Under the pieces are notes generated by a model. It made no database searches and was not told the origin of the DNA. It saw only the letters and a list, made by a program, of their open reading frames with translations. The position numbers and the translations under genes are program-made. Of a DNA stretch of 64,000 nucleotides, positions 16,334 through 25,255 are shown in pieces (position 1 is the first letter of the stretch; every line of letters starts with the position of its first letter). Source of the DNA: CAZYJR01 sp964647905 (lineage in GTDB: Bacteria; Desulfobacterota; DSM-4660; Desulfatiglandales; HGW-15); the NCBI GenBank assembly GCA_964647905.1, contig CAZYJR010000021.1, positions 1-64,000 on the forward strand. Reading direction: 5' to 3'.

Positions 16334-17257
16334 TCAGCCTCCCCGGCGCGGATCGGAGATCACCGCTCCGGCCAGATAGCCCACCACCCTGCCCCGATCT
16401 CCGGTTACATCACCGGACGTGGCATACCGCAGGGCCACGCCCCGGCACGGCCCGGCCTCCCGCGCGGCCAGCAAGGCCGTGACCACCGCACCGCCGCCGC
16501 AAGCCTCACAGCGCCCCTCGGCCAAGGCCCGGTGAAGACCTTCGGGGTCGGCCTCCTCCATATATCGCATGAACCGCCCGTCCAGCTCCCTGGCCGCGTG
16601 GTCCTGGTGAAAATGAGAGAGGTCGGTGCTGGCCACGATCAGGGTGTCCGGCCGGCCGGCGGTCTTCTCCGCAAGCAGGGAAGCCAGGAGCGAGCAGGTC
16701 TCCAGGTCCTGATCCCCCATTACCACCGGCACCACGGGTACGCCGGGCGATACCGTCTGGACAAAGGGCAGCTGGATCTCCAAGGAATGTTCCCCTGCAT
16801 GGGCCCGGGGGACGAATCCGACCTCCGGGGAGCCCTCGGCCAGGTCCAGCGCGAATTCCACGTCCACATCAACTCGACCCAAAGGGGTCTCGTAGGCCCG
16901 GTGCATGCTGACCGAAACCCCGCTGAAGCGGTGCCTGTGGCTCGGCCCCACCAGGATTATACGAGAAGGACGCATCTCCTCGAGGAGCTTGTAAGCCCAC
17001 GCCGCAACCTCCCCCGAGTAGCGATAGCCGGCATGGGGGACGATCAAGGCCCTCAGCTCCCCCTGGAGCTCGGGCGGAGCGGCCCGCCCGAGAAACCCCC
17101 TCACGACGCTCTCCAATTCCTCCGCCTCAGCCGGGTACCAGGTGCCGGCCAGGATCGCGCGTCTAACCCCGGCCTCCCCGGGCTCGGCCCCCGGGGTCCC
17201 ACTCAAGGCCCAAACCAGGAGGCCCGCCGCGGACAGGCACAAAATAAAGCGCAACAC
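16334..17257 (-). CDS. MEMO-family protein (AmmeMemoRadiSam protein B-like)
   Basis: This 307-aa protein belongs to the MEMO1 family (AmmeMemoRadiSam system protein B). The metal-site-like residues are visible in VPHAGYRYSG (about 73-82), GPSHRH (about 104-109), GEHSLEIQLPF and STDLSHFHQDH. The first 24 residues form a hydrophobic segment resembling a signal peptide or anchor (ILCLSAAGLLVWAL), less usual for the family. The expected AMMECR1 and radical-SAM partners are not adjacent. Biochemical function in bacteria is uncertain. It is followed after one base by pcm. Confidence 0.85.
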   Translation of the reverse strand: MLRFILCLSAAGLLVWALSGTPGAEPGEAGVRRAILAGTWYPAEAEELESVVRGFLGRAAPPELQGELRALIVPHAGYRYSGEVAAWAYKLLEEMRPSRIILVGPSHRHRFSGVSVSMHRAYETPLGRVDVDVEFALDLAEGSPEVGFVPRAHAGEHSLEIQLPFVQTVSPGVPVVPVVMGDQDLETCSLLASLLAEKTAGRPDTLIVASTDLSHFHQDHAARELDGRFMRYMEEADPEGLHRALAEGRCEACGGGAVVTALLAAREAGPCRGVALRYATSGDVTGDRGRVVGYLAGAVISDPRRGG

Positions 17258-17299
17258 GCCTCTTCCTCCTCTTCCCTAGAAGACTTTACTGCAGGGAAT

Positions 17300-17328
17300 A
17301 TAGTATTTGGTTTTAAGCCTTTTCTCAA
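17300..17328 (-). promoter_or_regulatory. Candidate promoter of the MEMO-pcm unit
   Basis: On the minus strand TTGAGA (17328-17323) and TACTAT (17305-17300) are spaced by 17 bp, about 43 bp from the MEMO-like start. Confidence 0.45.
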
Positions 17329-17345
17329 GGGGCTCCAGGTCCGTG

Positions 17346-17374
17346 TTGACAAGGGCGCTCGGGTTCCAGTATTC
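17346..17374 (+). promoter_or_regulatory. Candidate promoter of the ABC exporter pair
   Basis: TTGACA (17346-17351) and GTATTC (17369-17374) are spaced by 17 bp. The divergent MEMO promoter lies about 20 bp away, so the two promoters are back to back. Confidence 0.4.
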
Positions 17375-17428
17375 GGCTCGGGGGAGTGCTTCAAAGCCTC
17401 CCATTTCTCCTGCGGGCCGGAGTCCACG

Positions 17429-19216
17429 ATGATCAACAGACCCTTCTCGCGCATAACCGAAATCGCACTGGATTTCCGGCCGCTGGCGTCCTATTTCAGG
17501 GACAACTCGGCGCGGCTGGCCGCAGGCCTGATCTTTCTCCTGGTGGTGGATCTGCTCCAGCTCCTGATCCCATTGATCCTGAAGGACGCAGTGGACGCCT
17601 TGACCACCCTCAAGGCCACGCCCGGCCTGCTCCTCAGGCAGGCCGGCACCATCCTGGGAATAGCCGCGGCCATCGGGGTGTTCCGATTCATATGGCGCTA
17701 CTTCCTCCTGGGCCACTCCAGGATCGTGGAGGAGAGGCTCAGAAACCGCCTTTACGGCCACCTCCAGCTCCTGGGGCCTTCCTTCTACCAGCGGACCAGG
17801 ACCGGCGATGTGATGGCCAGGGCCATAAACGATCTCAACGCGGTACGAATGGCAGCGGGCATGGGGCTGGTGGCCCTTGCCGACGCCCTGGTCCTGGGCG
17901 CGGCGGCGATCGCCTTCATGTTCCATATAAGCCCGCGCCTGACCCTGATCGCCCTGATCCCCACCCCCTTGATCGCCTTTTTCACCCGAATCCTGACCCG
18001 GCGCATGTCAGCGGGCTACGACCGCGTGCAGAGGTCGTTCTCCGAGCTCACCGAAAGGATAAGGGAGGCGTTCTCCGGGATCCGGGTGGTCAAGTCCTTT
18101 GCACGCGAGGACTGGATGTCGGGCCGGGTAGGCCGGGAGAGCTCCGGGTACGTCACTGAGAATCTCCATCTGGCCCGCACCCTGGCGCTTTTCATCCCGC
18201 TCATGGCGGTCTTCACCAACCTGGGCCTGGGCATCGTGGTATGGCTGGGGGGGAGCCTGGCCATACAAGACCGCATCAGCACCGGCGACTTCGTCGCCTT
18301 TACCACCTACTTGAACCTGCTCACCTGGCCCATGATGGCCATGGGATGGGTGGTGAACCTGATACAGCGGGGGGCCGCTTCCATGAGGCGCATAAACCGC
18401 ATCCTGGAAGAGCCCCCGGAGATTATCGACCCGCCGGTGACCTCGAGCCCGGAGGCATGGAGAGGCGGGATAGAGATCAATGACCTGAGCCTGCGCCCGC
18501 CCGAGGCTCCGGAAGACGTCCTCAAGGGGATCCGCTTGAGAGTGGAGCCGGGCTGGACCGTGGCTGTGGTGGGGCGGGTGGGCGCCGGGAAGACCCAGCT
18601 CCTCTCCTGCATACCCCGAATGGCCCGAGTGCCTGAAGGGAGCGTTTTCATGGACGGCGTGGACGTCACCCGGATGCCGCTCGGCGAGTTGCGGCGGGCG
18701 GTCTCCTTCGTGACCCAGGAGGCGATCCTCTTCTCGGACACCATACGCCAGAACCTTCTCCTCGGACGGGAAGGGGTCTCGGACAGGGAGCTTTTCGAAG
18801 CCCTTGAGGCCGCCCGGTTGGACCGGGAGATAAGGAGTCTCCCCAGGGGCCTGGACACCCACCTGAGCGAGCGGGGTCTTTCCCTTTCAGGGGGACAGCG
18901 CCAGCGGCTGACCATCGCCCGGGCCCTGCTCAAGGACTCCCCCGTGCTGGTCATGGACGACGCACTCTCAATGGTGGATACCAGGACCGAGGAACGGATA
19001 CTGGACCGGATCCTTACCCTCAAGAGTGGGCGCACCAACCTCTTTGTATCCAACCGGCTCTCGACGATACGCCGGGCCGACCTCATAGTCGTCCTGGAGC
19101 GCGGGCGCATCCGCGAGCAAGGCACGCACCGGGAGCTCATGTCGAAAGGCGGGGAATACGCCAGGCTCTACACCCGCCGGCAGCTCGCCCGGGAGCTGGA
19201 AGACGGAGGAGACTGA
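17429..19216 (+). CDS. ABC exporter half-transporter with degenerate ATP site
   Basis: This 595-aa type-IV ABC exporter has six predicted membrane helices (about residues 25-300) followed by a nucleotide-binding domain. Walker A is GRVGAGKT, the signature LSLSGGQRQ is intact, but the catalytic Glu after Walker B is Asp (VLVMDDALSMVD) and the switch His is Asn (VSNRLSTI instead of AHRLSTI). That is the pattern of the degenerate half of heterodimeric exporters such as BmrCD and TM287/288. The start is the ATG at 17429 with GGAG 7 bp upstream; the frame is open for over 1 kb upstream but that stretch is antisense to pcm and MEMO. Its partner starts 5 bp downstream. Confidence 0.88.
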   Translation: MINRPFSRITEIALDFRPLASYFRDNSARLAAGLIFLLVVDLLQLLIPLILKDAVDALTTLKATPGLLLRQAGTILGIAAAIGVFRFIWRYFLLGHSRIVEERLRNRLYGHLQLLGPSFYQRTRTGDVMARAINDLNAVRMAAGMGLVALADALVLGAAAIAFMFHISPRLTLIALIPTPLIAFFTRILTRRMSAGYDRVQRSFSELTERIREAFSGIRVVKSFAREDWMSGRVGRESSGYVTENLHLARTLALFIPLMAVFTNLGLGIVVWLGGSLAIQDRISTGDFVAFTTYLNLLTWPMMAMGWVVNLIQRGAASMRRINRILEEPPEIIDPPVTSSPEAWRGGIEINDLSLRPPEAPEDVLKGIRLRVEPGWTVAVVGRVGAGKTQLLSCIPRMARVPEGSVFMDGVDVTRMPLGELRRAVSFVTQEAILFSDTIRQNLLLGREGVSDRELFEALEAARLDREIRSLPRGLDTHLSERGLSLSGGQRQRLTIARALLKDSPVLVMDDALSMVDTRTEERILDRILTLKSGRTNLFVSNRLSTIRRADLIVVLERGRIREQGTHRELMSKGGEYARLYTRRQLARELEDGGD

Positions 19217-19221
19217 TCACC

Positions 19222-21303
19222 ATGGCCCACGGCGACTTCGGCTACATGGAAGAAGGCCACCTGGGGAAGCCCTACAATATAAGGCTCCTAAAGAGGCTAC
19301 TCCCGTTCGCCCGCCCCTACACTCGTGCGGCCCTCTCCGCCTTGATCCTCACCCTGCTGATGAGCCTCCTGGATCTTGCGCCGCCCTATCTCTCCAAGAT
19401 AGCCATCGACCGCTATATCCTGTCTCCCTGGCACCGGCTGGCCGGAGATGAACCCGCGCGGGGGGAGGGCGTGCTGGAAGGAACCGGAGGGCGCCGGCGC
19501 CTGATCTCGGGCGGCGCCTTGGAGGACATGGATCCCAGGGAGGTGCACCGCTTGAGGCGGGAGGGGGCCCTTTCCAGGGAAAGATACTACCCGGTCCCGC
19601 CTGATCTCATCCCCCGGCTGGGTGACGCGGCCGGGGCGGAAGGCGTGTTCAGGCTGGAGGACGGCTCTCTGGCCGTGCCCATATCGGTCTTGAACAAGCT
19701 GGATCCCGAGTTGCTCGCCCTCATACGCGCCCCTGATTTGAGGGGCGTGACCCTGGTGGGCTCCGTCATCCTGGCCCTGCTGGTCCTGTCCTTGGGTCTG
19801 GGCTATTCCCAGCACTATCTACTGGAGCGCACCGGGCAGATGATCATGCACGACATACGACTCCGGCTCTTCGACCGCATCCAGTCCCAGACCATGGGCT
19901 TTTTCGACCGCCAGCCGGTGGGACGCCTGGTGACCCGCACCACCAACGACATCGAGAACCTGAACGAGCTCTTCAAGTCGGTCCTGGTCACTGTCTGCAA
20001 GGACGTATTCATGCTGGCCGGAATCGTGGGGATACTGCTCTATATCAACTGGAGGCTGGCCCTGGTCTGCTTCGCCATGCTCCCGGTGATCTTCGGCCTG
20101 ACCCTGCTGTTCAGCACAATGGCCAGGGAGGCCTTCAGGGAGCTCAGGCAAAAAGTGGCCAGGATGAACGCCTTTCTTCAGGAGCGGGTGACCGGGATGC
20201 GCATCATCCAGCTCTTCTCCAGGGAGGCGGAGCAGATGGCCGCCTTCGCCCGGGTGAACCACGAGAACTTCCTGGCCGGCATGAAGCAGATAAGGATCTT
20301 CGCGGTATTCATGCCCCTGATGGAGCTCCTGGCCTCGGTCGCCGTGGCCCTGATCCTCTGGCACGGCGGGGGAAAGGTACTCCAGGAGCAGCTCTCACTC
20401 GGCGGCCTGGTCGCCTTCCTGAGCTACATGCAGATGTTTTTCAAGCCTATCAGGGATATCAGCGAGAAGTACAACATAATGCAGGCGGCCATGGCCTCCA
20501 CGGAGAGGATATTCGAATTCATGGACATGGAAGGGGAGCCCGTGGAGGCCCGTGGCTCCCGGGCGCCGGCTGATTTTTCAGGCGGAGTGGAGTTCCGCGG
20601 CGTATCGTTCGCCTACAGGCCGGGAGAGCCGGTCCTCAGGGATGTCTCCTTCCGGATCCGCCCCGGGGAAATGGTGGCCGTGGTGGGCCCGACAGGGAGC
20701 GGCAAGACCACTCTGGTCAACCTCGCGGAACGCCTCTACGAGCCAGGAGCGGGCGCGATCCTTTTCGAGGGCGTGGACGCGAGACAATGGCCCCGCCGGT
20801 CGCTGCGCTCGAGCATCGGCCTGGTCACACAGGACGTGTTTCTATTCGCCGGGTCGGTCCTGGAGAACGTGGGGCTGGGAAGAGAGGGAGTGGGGACCGC
20901 CCGGGTGGAAACAGCGATCAGGGATGCCAATGCACTGGAGCTCATCCAAAGGCTCCCCGGGGGCCTGAACCACCAGATCGGAGAGGGCGGGGCCACCCTC
21001 TCGGCCGGAGAGAGACAGCTCCTGGCCCTGGCCCGGGCCCTGGCCGCCGACCCGGTTATGCTGGTCTTGGACGAGGCCACCTCCAGCATAGACCCGGAGA
21101 CCGAGCGCCTGATACAGCAGGCGGTGGGCCGTGCGGCCAGGCGGCGCACCTCCCTGGTGGTGGCCCACCGGTTGTCCACCATAAGGGAGGCGGACAGGAT
21201 AATGGTCATGCAAGGGGGCCGTATCAGGGAGCAGGGGACCCATGACGAGCTCATGGCCATGGGCGGGATCTACGAAAAGCTGAACCGCCTCTTGGAGGCC
21301 TGA
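19222..21303 (+). CDS. ABC exporter half-transporter, catalytic partner
   Basis: This 693-aa protein is an exporter with fused membrane and ATPase domains. It has a large insertion of about 95 residues between the first two membrane helices (about 65-165), expected on the periplasmic side. Its own ATP site has canonical Walker A (GPTGSGKTT), Walker B with Glu (VLVLDEATSSID) and switch His (AHRLSTI), but the signature is LSAGERQ instead of LSGGQ. In a heterodimer that signature pairs with the degenerate site of the upstream protein, so one of the two ATP sites would be inactive. The substrate, a lipid or drug-like compound, is unknown. Confidence 0.9.
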   Translation: MAHGDFGYMEEGHLGKPYNIRLLKRLLPFARPYTRAALSALILTLLMSLLDLAPPYLSKIAIDRYILSPWHRLAGDEPARGEGVLEGTGGRRRLISGGALEDMDPREVHRLRREGALSRERYYPVPPDLIPRLGDAAGAEGVFRLEDGSLAVPISVLNKLDPELLALIRAPDLRGVTLVGSVILALLVLSLGLGYSQHYLLERTGQMIMHDIRLRLFDRIQSQTMGFFDRQPVGRLVTRTTNDIENLNELFKSVLVTVCKDVFMLAGIVGILLYINWRLALVCFAMLPVIFGLTLLFSTMAREAFRELRQKVARMNAFLQERVTGMRIIQLFSREAEQMAAFARVNHENFLAGMKQIRIFAVFMPLMELLASVAVALILWHGGGKVLQEQLSLGGLVAFLSYMQMFFKPIRDISEKYNIMQAAMASTERIFEFMDMEGEPVEARGSRAPADFSGGVEFRGVSFAYRPGEPVLRDVSFRIRPGEMVAVVGPTGSGKTTLVNLAERLYEPGAGAILFEGVDARQWPRRSLRSSIGLVTQDVFLFAGSVLENVGLGREGVGTARVETAIRDANALELIQRLPGGLNHQIGEGGATLSAGERQLLALARALAADPVMLVLDEATSSIDPETERLIQQAVGRAARRRTSLVVAHRLSTIREADRIMVMQGGRIREQGTHDELMAMGGIYEKLNRLLEA

Positions 21304-21337
21304 CCGCCGTCCCTGCGGGCGCATAGAAAAAAAGTGC

Positions 21338-21366
21338 TTGACTGTTTTGTATAATTTATACATTAT
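21338..21366 (+). promoter_or_regulatory. Candidate promoter of the GntR gene
   Basis: TTGACT (21338-21343) and CATTAT (21361-21366) are 17 bp apart. The -10 lies inside the palindrome described next, so a bound repressor would block it. Confidence 0.45.
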
Positions 21367-21369
21367 ACA
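21348..21369. promoter_or_regulatory. Perfect palindrome, likely GntR operator
   Basis: TGTATAAT (21348-21355) and ATTATACA (21362-21369) are exact inverted repeats around a 6-bp centre, ending 4 bp before the GntR start codon. FadR/FCD-type GntR regulators bind short AT-rich palindromes at this kind of position, so autoregulation is the natural reading. Confidence 0.6.
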
Positions 21370-21373
21370 GCCC

Positions 21374-22054
21374 ATGGAAAAGATAACCACCAGTACGCTG
21401 CACCAGGAAGTCGCCAAGCGGATCCGCGAGCTGATACGGTCCGGGGAGCTCCGGCGGGGCCAAAAGATCGACGAGAAGGCCTTGTGCGAATCCATGGGAG
21501 TGAGCCGGACGCCGGTTCGCGAGTCCTTGAGGATACTCCACTCGGAAGGCCTGATAGACCTCATACCCCACAGGGGAGCCTATGTGAGCCGGCCGTGCAT
21601 CGAGGACATCCAGGAGATGTTCGACGTCATGAGCACCCTGGAGGGCATGTGCGCGAGGCTCGCTGTAGAGAAAACGGCCCCTTCTGATTTGAAGACCATG
21701 GAGTCCCTGCACGACAAGCTGGAACAGTGCTATGCCGAGTGGGACCATCGCGGCTACCTGGAGCACAACGAGGTGCTCCACCTCTTCGTGCAGGAGCTCG
21801 CAGGGAACAAGATCCTGAACGACGTCATAGACGGCCTGAGGCGGAAGATCCTCCTCTATCGCCACGAGCAGCTCTACCGGCCGGAACGCTTTCACCAGTC
21901 GGTCCAGGAGCACAGGGAGATCCTGGACTCATTCCAGCGCGGGGACGCGGCAACCGCAGAGAGCGCCATGAAGCGCCACCTCCTGAACCAGGGAAAGGCC
22001 CTGGTCGGTCTCTATGCCAGCAAGAAGGACAAAGGCAAGAGGCGGGCGGCCTAG
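21374..22054 (+). CDS. GntR-family regulator, FadR/FCD type
   Basis: This 226-aa regulator has an N-terminal winged helix (residues 8-75, KIDEKALCESMGVSRTPVRE then LHSEGLIDLIPHRGAYVSRP) and an all-helical FCD ligand-binding domain (about 85-220). The FCD metal-site residues appear as the Asp/His set in EHNEVLHLF and QEHREIL. Start at 21374 avoids the palindrome, which an upstream in-frame TTG would include. It leads the TRAP transporter/acyl-CoA synthetase genes on the same strand, 40 bp before dctP, and probably senses the transported acid or its CoA ester. Confidence 0.88.
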   Translation: MEKITTSTLHQEVAKRIRELIRSGELRRGQKIDEKALCESMGVSRTPVRESLRILHSEGLIDLIPHRGAYVSRPCIEDIQEMFDVMSTLEGMCARLAVEKTAPSDLKTMESLHDKLEQCYAEWDHRGYLEHNEVLHLFVQELAGNKILNDVIDGLRRKILLYRHEQLYRPERFHQSVQEHREILDSFQRGDAATAESAMKRHLLNQGKALVGLYASKKDKGKRRAA

Positions 22055-22094
22055 ACCGCCTGCAACCGAGAACCTTAACCGGAAGGAGGGAAAC

Positions 22095-23126
22095 ATGAAG
22101 GAGCGCTCGATAGGAATCGGTGGAAGAGCGGCAGGGGCGGCCCTTGGGGCCGTGCTGGCGTGCCTGCTCCTGTTGCCGGCGCACTCGGACGCCGCGCCCA
22201 TGGTCCTCAAGGTCTCGCACCAGTTCGCCGCGGGCGATGTACGGGACCAGATGGGCAGGGTCTTCGGGGAAATGGTGACCGAGAGGACGAACGGGGAGAT
22301 AAAGTTCCGGCACTACCCGGCCAAGTCGCTCTACAAGCCCAAGGAGCAGTGGGACGCTATGCGCCTGGGAGCCCTGGACATGGCCTGTTTTCCGCTGGAT
22401 TACGCCTCGGGCAAGGTGCCGCAGCTCTCCATTACCCTGATGCCCTGTTCGGTGACCAACATCGAGCAGGGGCTGGAATGGAGAAACAAGAGAATAGGCA
22501 AGAGGATCGAGGGCCTCATGGAGGAGAACGGGGTCAAGAACCTGGTTTGGGCCTGGTTCGACGGGGGCATAGGGAGCAAGGTCAGGCAGATCAAGGTGCC
22601 CGAGGACGTGGCCGGCACAAAGCTGAGGGCGGCCGGCAAGAAGTTCGAATACATGATGAGAGAGGCCGGGGCGTCCATCACCAGCATGCCGTCTTCCGAG
22701 CTCTACCACGCCCTGTCCACCGGAGTCCTGGATACGGCCATGACCTCCTCGGCCTCGTTCGTATCCTACCGGCTCTACGAAGTCCTTGACTACATGAACG
22801 CCCCCCGGGACTACTCCATCTGGTACATGGCCGAGAATCTCTGCATCTCCATGAAGACCTGGAACAGGCTGAGCCCGGAACACCAAAAGGTCTTCCTGGA
22901 GGTGGCCGAGTGGATGCATCAGAACTGGATATACAAGAACTTCAAGACCCTCACGGATGAGCTCATTGAGGAATACACCAAGGCCGGCGTGGACCTGCAT
23001 TACATGACCAAGGAGGAGTTCCAGACCTGGCTGGATTTCGCCAAGAAGACCGCCTGGAAGGATTTCGCGGATACAGTGGAAGGCGGCCAGGAGCTCCTGG
23101 ACATGGCACTGGAGGCCATGGAATAG
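22095..23126 (+). CDS. dctP: TRAP transporter substrate-binding protein (DctP)
   Basis: This 343-aa periplasmic binding protein has an N-terminal signal sequence (to about residue 34, AALGAVLACLLLLPAHSDA), followed by VLKVSHQFAAGDVRDQMG and the carboxylate-binding region with GTKLRAAG (about 174-181), where the conserved Arg of DctP proteins sits. AAGGAGGGAAAC precedes the ATG at 22095. It delivers organic acids to the DctQM permease encoded directly downstream. The ligand cannot be read from sequence; the neighbouring MatB-like synthetase suggests a short dicarboxylate. Confidence 0.9.
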   Translation: MKERSIGIGGRAAGAALGAVLACLLLLPAHSDAAPMVLKVSHQFAAGDVRDQMGRVFGEMVTERTNGEIKFRHYPAKSLYKPKEQWDAMRLGALDMACFPLDYASGKVPQLSITLMPCSVTNIEQGLEWRNKRIGKRIEGLMEENGVKNLVWAWFDGGIGSKVRQIKVPEDVAGTKLRAAGKKFEYMMREAGASITSMPSSELYHALSTGVLDTAMTSSASFVSYRLYEVLDYMNAPRDYSIWYMAENLCISMKTWNRLSPEHQKVFLEVAEWMHQNWIYKNFKTLTDELIEEYTKAGVDLHYMTKEEFQTWLDFAKKTAWKDFADTVEGGQELLDMALEAME

Positions 23127-23178
23127 CAAGCCTGGGGCCGCCGGGGCGAAGGATCCTCCCCCGACCCGAAGTTGGTCG

Positions 23179-23218
23179 CCCTCCCATGACGCCCCGCCGG
23201 ATGGGCCTCATGGGAGGG
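23179..23218 (+). terminator. Intercistronic hairpin between dctP and dctQ
   Basis: CCCTCCCATGA (23179-23189) and TCATGGGAGGG (23208-23218) form a perfect 11-bp stem, with four further pairs possible inside the loop. No U tract follows. Position after the binding-protein gene suggests mRNA stabilisation or partial termination, which lets the binding protein be made in excess over the permease. Confidence 0.5.
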
Positions 23219-23243
23219 TCCTACAGGAAAGGGTGGGCTGTCT

Positions 23244-23852
23244 ATGAGACGAGCGGCGAGAGTTCTGGCCTTCGTGATCAACGGCCTGACCTACATCACC
23301 GGATGGACCGCCGCCTTGTGCCTGGTGGCGGCCGCCTTCATAGTGACAGAGGCGGTCATCATCCGCAAGGTCCTCGGCATGTCCACCATATGGCAGACCG
23401 AGGCCTGTGTCTTTCTCTTGATCTTCACAGTGTTCACCGGCGCACCGTTCGTTCAGAAAAACGAGCATCACCTCAATGTGGACCTCCTGATAATCTACCT
23501 CCCGGCCCGCGCCAGGGAGATCACCCTGGTAGCGGTCTCCGTGATCTCATGCATCATAGCCGGGGTCCTGGCCTGGTACTCCTGGCCCATGTGGTGGGAG
23601 AGCGTGGCCATCGGGGAGCACTCCGAGTCCCTTTGGGGTCCCCCCATGTGGATTCCCTACCTCTTCCTGCCCGCGGGCATGACCATGCTGTTCCTCCAGT
23701 ACATCGTTCAGATCGTGGAAAAGATCCGGGCTCTCAGAAAAGGCGAGATCCGGGAAGAGGCCGCACGGTTCGAGCTCAAGGACGTGAAGCTCCCAGGGGT
23801 TGATTCGGGCGGCCCGGACGAGGAGGCCCCGGAGAAAGGATCGCCCTCATGA
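23244..23852 (+). CDS. dctQ: TRAP transporter small permease (DctQ)
   Basis: This 202-aa protein has four predicted membrane helices (about residues 10-35, 47-65, 85-110 and 135-160) typical of DctQ, and a charged cytoplasmic tail (about 165-202). It joins DctM to form the Na+-driven TRAP permease. TTGRA-like Trp-rich segments such as WYSWPMWWES are common in the family. Its stop overlaps the dctM start by 4 bp. Confidence 0.88.
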   Translation: MRRAARVLAFVINGLTYITGWTAALCLVAAAFIVTEAVIIRKVLGMSTIWQTEACVFLLIFTVFTGAPFVQKNEHHLNVDLLIIYLPARAREITLVAVSVISCIIAGVLAWYSWPMWWESVAIGEHSESLWGPPMWIPYLFLPAGMTMLFLQYIVQIVEKIRALRKGEIREEAARFELKDVKLPGVDSGGPDEEAPEKGSPS

Positions 23853-25186
23853 ACGAGTACGTGCTCGCCGTTCTATTGTTCGGGAGCGCCCTGGCGCTCT
23901 TGGTCTCGGGGATCCCCATCTGGGCCGGTCTGAGCGCGATCTCTCTGCTCTTCATAGTCATATTCTCCCCCCACCTCCTTACCACGATCCCCTACGTATT
24001 CTACGGGGGCATGGACAATTTCGCCCTATTGGCCATCCCCCTCTTTATCTTCCTGAGCGCGCCCATCGCCGAGTCCAACGCCAGCAGGGACCTGTATGAG
24101 ACCCTGCACAAGTGGCTCTACAAGATCCCGGGCGGACTCGGCATAGCCAACATGATCGGGTGCGGCATCTTCGCCGCCCTTTGCGGCTCCAGCCCGGCCA
24201 CGGCGGCGGCCATAGGAGGGATCGGCATCCCGGAGATGAGAAAGCGGGGGTACTCGCCCGCCCTGAGCACCGGCCTGATCGCCCATGCAGGGACGTTCGG
24301 GATCCTGATCCCGCCCAGTGTGACCATGATCCTGTACGGTGTGGCCACGGAGACTTCCATCGGCAAGTGCTTCATAGCAGGGGTGATCCCGGGGCTCCTG
24401 GAGGTGGTCCTGAGCTGCATCTGGGTGGGGGGCGTGTTTTTCTACCGCAAGATCAAGCCGGCAAAGGCGGGGGATGTATATTATATAGAGGACCGCGGAG
24501 AGGTGGAGTCCTTCTCCTGGGGTGAGAGATTCGGATCCTTGATCAAGGTACTGCCCTTCGTCCTGATCATCATCGGGATCATGGGCTCGCTCTACGGCGG
24601 CTGGGCCACGCCGAGCGAGGCCGGGGGGTTGGGGGCGGTGCTCTCCCTCTTCTTCGTAATGACCATATACAGGGTCTACCAGCCAAGGAAGCTCTGGAAG
24701 ATTTTCATCAAGGCCTTGAACGAGAGCAGCATGATCCTGATGATCATGGCCGCGGCCCTCCTATTCGCCTATGTGTCATCGGATCTCTACGCCACCCAGG
24801 CAATGGGCGAGTTGATCCTGAAGCTGCCCCTGGGCAAATGGGGCATAATCATTCTCATAAACATCCTCTTGTTGATACTGGGCTTTTTCATCCCGCCGGC
24901 TGCGGTGATACTCATGGTCGCACCCCTGCTCCTGCCCATTGTCCAAGGACTGGGCTTTGACCCCATCTGGTTCGCCGTTATCATGACGGTGAACCTGGAG
25001 ATAGGCCTGGTTACCCCTCCGGTCGGGCTGAATCTGTATATCGTTAAGAACATCGCCCCGGACATACCCATGTCCCACATCCTGCTGGGCGTGGTGCCCT
25101 TTGTAATCATCGAGTGCCTGGTGATCGTGGCGGTGTGCATCTGGCCGGAGCTCGCCTTGTGGCTGCCGAACAAGATGATCGGCTAA
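23849..25186 (+). CDS. dctM: TRAP transporter large permease (DctM)
   Basis: This 445-aa, highly hydrophobic protein has 11-12 predicted membrane segments. Family blocks are visible: FALLAIPLFIFLSAPIAES (about 54-72), CGSSPATAAAIGGIGIPEM (about 112-130), GTFGILIPPSVTMILYG (about 149-165) and the second repeat PPAAVILMVAPLLLPI / NLEIGLVTPPVGLNLYIV. It forms the ion-coupled transport channel of the TRAP system. It overlaps dctQ by 4 bp, and the MatB-like gene follows after about 70 bp. Confidence 0.92.
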   Translation: MNEYVLAVLLFGSALALLVSGIPIWAGLSAISLLFIVIFSPHLLTTIPYVFYGGMDNFALLAIPLFIFLSAPIAESNASRDLYETLHKWLYKIPGGLGIANMIGCGIFAALCGSSPATAAAIGGIGIPEMRKRGYSPALSTGLIAHAGTFGILIPPSVTMILYGVATETSIGKCFIAGVIPGLLEVVLSCIWVGGVFFYRKIKPAKAGDVYYIEDRGEVESFSWGERFGSLIKVLPFVLIIIGIMGSLYGGWATPSEAGGLGAVLSLFFVMTIYRVYQPRKLWKIFIKALNESSMILMIMAAALLFAYVSSDLYATQAMGELILKLPLGKWGIIILINILLLILGFFIPPAAVILMVAPLLLPIVQGLGFDPIWFAVIMTVNLEIGLVTPPVGLNLYIVKNIAPDIPMSHILLGVVPFVIIECLVIVAVCIWPELALWLPNKMIG

Positions 25187-25255
25187 TGACGAAAGTCGAA
25201 TCGAGCCGCGGAGATCTCCTCCGGGCGGAGCGGAAACAACAGGCTGGAGGCGGTG

